From positions 1-10,086 of the forward strand of contig CAMGAL010000051.1 of assembly GCA_946007445.1 (NCBI GenBank): a DNA stretch of 10,086 nucleotides. The letters are read 5' to 3'. The notes under the pieces are model-generated. The model was not told where the DNA came from and made no database searches. It worked only from the letters and a program-made list of their open reading frames with translations. Below, piece after piece: positions 9,401 to 10,086 of this stretch (position 1 is the first letter of the stretch; each line of letters begins with the position of its first letter). The DNA comes from an uncultured Mediterranea sp. Its GTDB lineage: Bacteria > Bacteroidota > Bacteroidia > Bacteroidales > Bacteroidaceae. The position numbers and the translations under genes are program-made.

Positions 9401-9528
9401 CTATCAGCCTTCAAACTGATAGTCATCTGGGCCTTGATGTTGGCCTCTTGGCTCTGCATTCCCACGAACGAAACCACGATGGTCTTCGCGGAACTCTTTT
9501 CGGGTTCCAACGCTTTGAGCCAGTTCAT
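6493..9528 (-). CDS. SusC/RagA-family TonB-dependent receptor, 5'-truncated
   Basis: The product, 1011 residues, is the outer-membrane barrel partner of the adjacent SusD. Residues about 12-46 (SSAKTIVVSFVGMQSQEANI onward) are only the last strands of the N-terminal carboxypeptidase-D-regulatory-like domain. A TonB-box-like DEVMVVAYG follows at 47-55. The plug is at about 57-176, with LYVVDGMPL at 123-131 and the SusC signature GARGANGVILVTTKKG at 160-175. The barrel then runs to a terminal GGVKLTF with the expected last Phe. A normal family member would have a signal peptide and about 60 more domain residues ahead of this point. Here residues 1-11 (MNWLKALEPEK) are unrelated and the protein could not be exported. 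The frame continues upstream only to a TAG near 9565, with no other ATG. I read it as a silent cassette or recombination remnant. An assembly error, or a start elsewhere joined by DNA inversion, is also possible. Confidence 0.88.
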   Translation of the reverse strand: MNWLKALEPEKSSAKTIVVSFVGMQSQEANIKAQMTISLKADSEMLDEVMVVAYGTAKRSAFTGSASVVKSDKLEKRQVSDLTNALSGAMAGVQTLSSNGQPGTGSTVRIRGIGSISASNTPLYVVDGMPLESGDISSINTQDIETMTVLKDAAAAALYGARGANGVILVTTKKGKTGDARVSFDARWGTNSRQVGKYDVIESTDQYMETLYRANYNAAYYGMTNTAESAHAYANSKIFSAIGYQIYTLPNGEGLIGLDGKINPNAKLGYSDGTYYYTPDDWTEGTIKSQMRQEYNMSVTGGTDKINYYFSAGYLEDNGVIENSGFNRISTRTNVEYQAKKWLKVGTTLSYTNSKSKYPGDQTATNSSGNSFLLANMIAPVYPMYVRNADGSMMYDKTSGKPVYDYGDGASTNCTRNWMSMSNPKSDLIYNIEEYLMDIFNGKWFVEVTPLEGLKLTASLGTYIDNTRYNNMGNKFYGQSASYGGSAYQQHERKSHFNQQYLATYRKSLGNHNFDLLLGYESYDYRYEYSYASGQNLYKDNDFTINNSIDNKRGGAARTEYSTRGIISRLNYDFDEKYFGSISYRRDASSRFHPDHRWGNFWSASAAWMISKESFMEDVEWVDMLKLKASFGQQGNDNIGNNYAYLDQYTVTGADGAFSDGTLAYKGNPELTWEKSNAFNVGVDFALFKGALEGTVEYFSRKTSDMLYNKPVANSNGYSAIPMNIGSMTNSGVEIELNYNLIHRKDLRWTLFGNATFLKNKINELHPDLKGELISGSTIYREGDSMYQLYLVKYAGVDAATGKALYWAKTTPSANATEAEKAAFKPESYLTDDWQVAYSTGREVTGDLLPNVYGGFGTTVEYAGFDLSIQMAYQLGGKIWDYTYQDLMHGGGSSDAGQNWHKDIAKAWSPTNTQTDVPRLSATDKYTNSTSDRWLISSNYLSINNITLGYTIPKSLTRKIGIEGLRIYGAADNLALFAARKGLDPRQGYLSSTTSTYGALRTISGGVKLTF
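9490..9508. repeat. Short inverted repeat GGAAC-N9-GTTCC at the susC homology break
   Basis: Five-base arms (9490-9494 and 9504-9508) flank nine bases, and lie where the susC-like protein sequence begins to match the family. The geometry resembles a tyrosine-recombinase core site, but arms this short occur often by chance. Confidence 0.3.
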
Positions 9529-9535
9529 ATCCTTT

Positions 9536-9583
9536 TCAAAACTGGGCAGCTGTTTCTTTCTTAACTAAGGAGAAATTTTTCAT
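9536..9583 (-). CDS. Possible 15-codon upstream ORF before truncated susC
   Basis: On the minus strand an ATG at 9583 opens a frame encoding MKNFSLVKKETAAQF, ending in TGA at 9536, only seven bases before the susC ATG and in a different frame. The beginning (MKNFSLVKK) looks like the start of many Bacteroidales secretion signals, but no hydrophobic core follows. It may be a remnant of an older N-terminus, a leader ORF, or chance. Nothing shows that it is translated. Confidence 0.2.
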   Translation of the reverse strand: MKNFSLVKKETAAQF

Positions 9584-9600
9584 GAATAGAGCCTATACGC

Positions 9601-9631
9601 TTTGCTAATCAGATAATATTCCCTACTTTTG
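9601..9631 (+). promoter_or_regulatory. Consensus Bacteroides promoter of the peptide gene
   Basis: TTTG at 9601-9604 is the -33 element and TACTTTTG at 9624-9631 is the -7 element, separated by 19 bp. Both elements and the spacing match the Bacteroidetes consensus exactly, making this the best promoter in the window. Transcription should start near 9638, leaving a leader of about 32 nt that contains the Shine-Dalgarno. Confidence 0.75.
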
Positions 9632-9643
9632 CTGGCAGATAAA

Positions 9644-9675
9644 CAAATCTATTCATCAAGGAGGTTATTATGAAA
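9644..9675 (-). promoter_or_regulatory. Candidate minus-strand promoter toward truncated susC
   Basis: On the minus strand TAGATTTG (9651 to 9644) is a perfect -7 box, and TTTC (9675 to 9672) stands 20 bp upstream as an imperfect -33. The predicted start is near 9637, giving a leader of about 110 nt to the susC ATG. The -33 overlaps the start codon of the peptide gene, so this promoter and the plus-strand one would compete for polymerase. Confidence 0.4.
9658..9665 (+). promoter_or_regulatory. Strong Shine-Dalgarno (AAGGAGGT) of the peptide gene
   Basis: AAGGAGGT is a full match to the 16S rRNA tail and ends four bases before the ATG at 9670. Strong Shine-Dalgarno sequences are unusual in Bacteroidales and none is seen before the other genes here. 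It fixes the start codon of the peptide. Confidence 0.7.
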
Positions 9676-9861
9676 GAAAAGATAGAACTGACTCCTATCG
9701 AGGAGCAAACGTTGGATCAGGTGAGAGGTGGTTATATCAATCCGGCGGAGATCATGCTAGACAGGATTTTTAGGCCTTGCCCTTATTGTGGGGCAAACTT
9801 GTTGCCTGGAGAGTTGCAAGACCATCAGAAAAAGTGCCCTAAATGGCCAAAGGAGAAGTAA
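9670..9861 (+). CDS. Double-glycine leader peptide with C2HC zinc-finger-like core
   Basis: The 63-residue product is not a protein I recognise. Residues 1-21 end in RGG with hydrophobic residues at -4 (Val18), -7 (Leu15) and -12 (Ile10) from the Gly20-Gly21 end. This is the spacing of double-glycine leaders cut by peptidase-containing ABC transporters, and it resembles GG-type natural-product precursors of Bacteroidales. The remaining 42 residues hold Cys37-X2-Cys40-X11-His52-X3-Cys56 (CPYCGANL then DHQKKCP), the ligand pattern of C2HC zinc fingers, and a lysine-rich tail. Own promoter, strong Shine-Dalgarno and a downstream terminator argue for a real, monocistronic gene. No transporter or modifying enzyme is in the window. 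Codons ATA, AGA, CTA and AGG, avoided by the large neighbours, suggest a different origin. It could be a secreted peptide, or a small intracellular zinc protein in which the GG is accidental. Confidence 0.7.
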   Translation: MKEKIELTPIEEQTLDQVRGGYINPAEIMLDRIFRPCPYCGANLLPGELQDHQKKCPKWPKEK

Positions 9862-9912
9862 TCTTCAAACCCTGCGGGAGGAGGTACGGATGCTAACCAA
9901 CAATAATAGGCT

Positions 9913-9929
9913 CATCCGACATTTGGAGT
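9913..9929. repeat. 17-bp inverted repeat, right arm
   Basis: CATCCGACATTTGGAGT is the exact reverse complement of 3784-3800. It lies between the peptide stop codon and the terminator at 9947-9976. Confidence 0.7.
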
Positions 9930-9946
9930 GATACAATAGTCTATCT

Positions 9947-9976
9947 CAACTCCCCTCCTCCGGGGAGGTTGTTTTT
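9947..9976 (+). terminator. Rho-independent terminator after the peptide gene
   Basis: The nine-bp stem pairs CAAC plus TCCCC with GGGGA plus GGTTG, with one bulged G at 9967 and a TCCTCC loop. Five T residues follow at 9972-9976. It lies 85 nt after the peptide stop codon. The left half matches 3717-3733 with one mismatch in the same orientation, so it may belong to a dispersed element. Confidence 0.7.
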
Positions 9977-10000
9977 CATAGAAGACATCATTCTGGCCTC

Positions 10001-10086
10001 GGGCTGAAAGCCCAGCAAGCTCTTAGCCCAGGGCAACGCCCAGGGTCCAGGCGATTAGATATCCTCCGCCCGGGGCTAACAGCTTG
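10001..10086. repeat. REP-like palindromic repeat, cut by window end
   Basis: The stretch opens with the hairpin GGGCTGAAAGCCC (10001-10013), then TAGCCCAGGGCAACGCCCAGGG (10025-10045) with a GGGC-AAC-GCCC stem. The 19-base arm CAAGCTCTTAGCCCAGGGC (10016-10034) is the reverse complement of 10068-10086 at 17 of 19 positions, so the element is a large palindrome continuing past the edge. Units of this type (GGGCTGAAAGCCC near AGCCC-GGGCAACGCCC) recur in Bacteroidetes intergenic DNA from memory, probably REP/RAYT-type elements. No transposase is visible. Confidence 0.6.

Noticed and set aside
9582..9608. 8-codon plus-strand ORF with AAGGAG ahead of it
   Set aside because: It lies upstream of the plus-strand promoter at 9601-9631 and no promoter for it is seen. 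Its length is within chance.
1..10086. tRNA, rRNA, CRISPR array or intact insertion sequence
   Set aside because: No cloverleaf, rRNA-like stretch, regular spacer repeats or transposase frame was found on either strand.

Overview
The window looks like Bacteroidales chromosome (Bacteroidaceae or a near relative). The evidence is a SusC/SusD pair with a trailing surface lipoprotein, Bacteroides-type promoter boxes (TTTG, about 20 bp, TAnnTTTG), a YfhO-family protein of Bacteroidales layout, and lipoprotein signals with acidic residues after the lipobox cysteine. The coding DNA is strikingly GC-rich for a Bacteroides, and the large genes nearly lack TTA, CTA and TCA codons. I cannot name a genus.

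Left part (1-3664), housekeeping: the 3' end of an FtsX/LolCE-type ABC permease (+), then 5'-methylthioadenosine/S-adenosylhomocysteine nucleosidase (mtnN, -), then a large YfhO-family membrane protein (+). mtnN and yfhO are divergent, with their -7 boxes about 20 bp apart.

Middle part (3665-9528): after a convergent intergenic stretch with a strong hairpin terminator comes a minus-strand operon, transcribed right to left: susC-like TonB-dependent receptor, susD-like binding lipoprotein, and a small surface lipoprotein in the SusE/F position. No enzyme or regulator is present, so the substrate is unknown. The susC gene is 5'-truncated. It has no signal peptide and only the last part of the N-terminal carboxypeptidase-D-regulatory-like domain, so it looks like a silent cassette or recombination remnant.

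Right part (9529-10086): a divergent promoter region leads into a 63-residue peptide gene with a perfect Bacteroides promoter and an unusually strong Shine-Dalgarno. The product reads as a double-glycine leader followed by a C-X2-C-X11-H-X3-C zinc-finger-like core, and it is the most novel item here. An intrinsic terminator follows, then a palindromic REP-like repeat cut by the window edge. A perfect 17-bp inverted repeat (3784-3800 and 9913-9929) brackets the whole sus operon plus the peptide gene.
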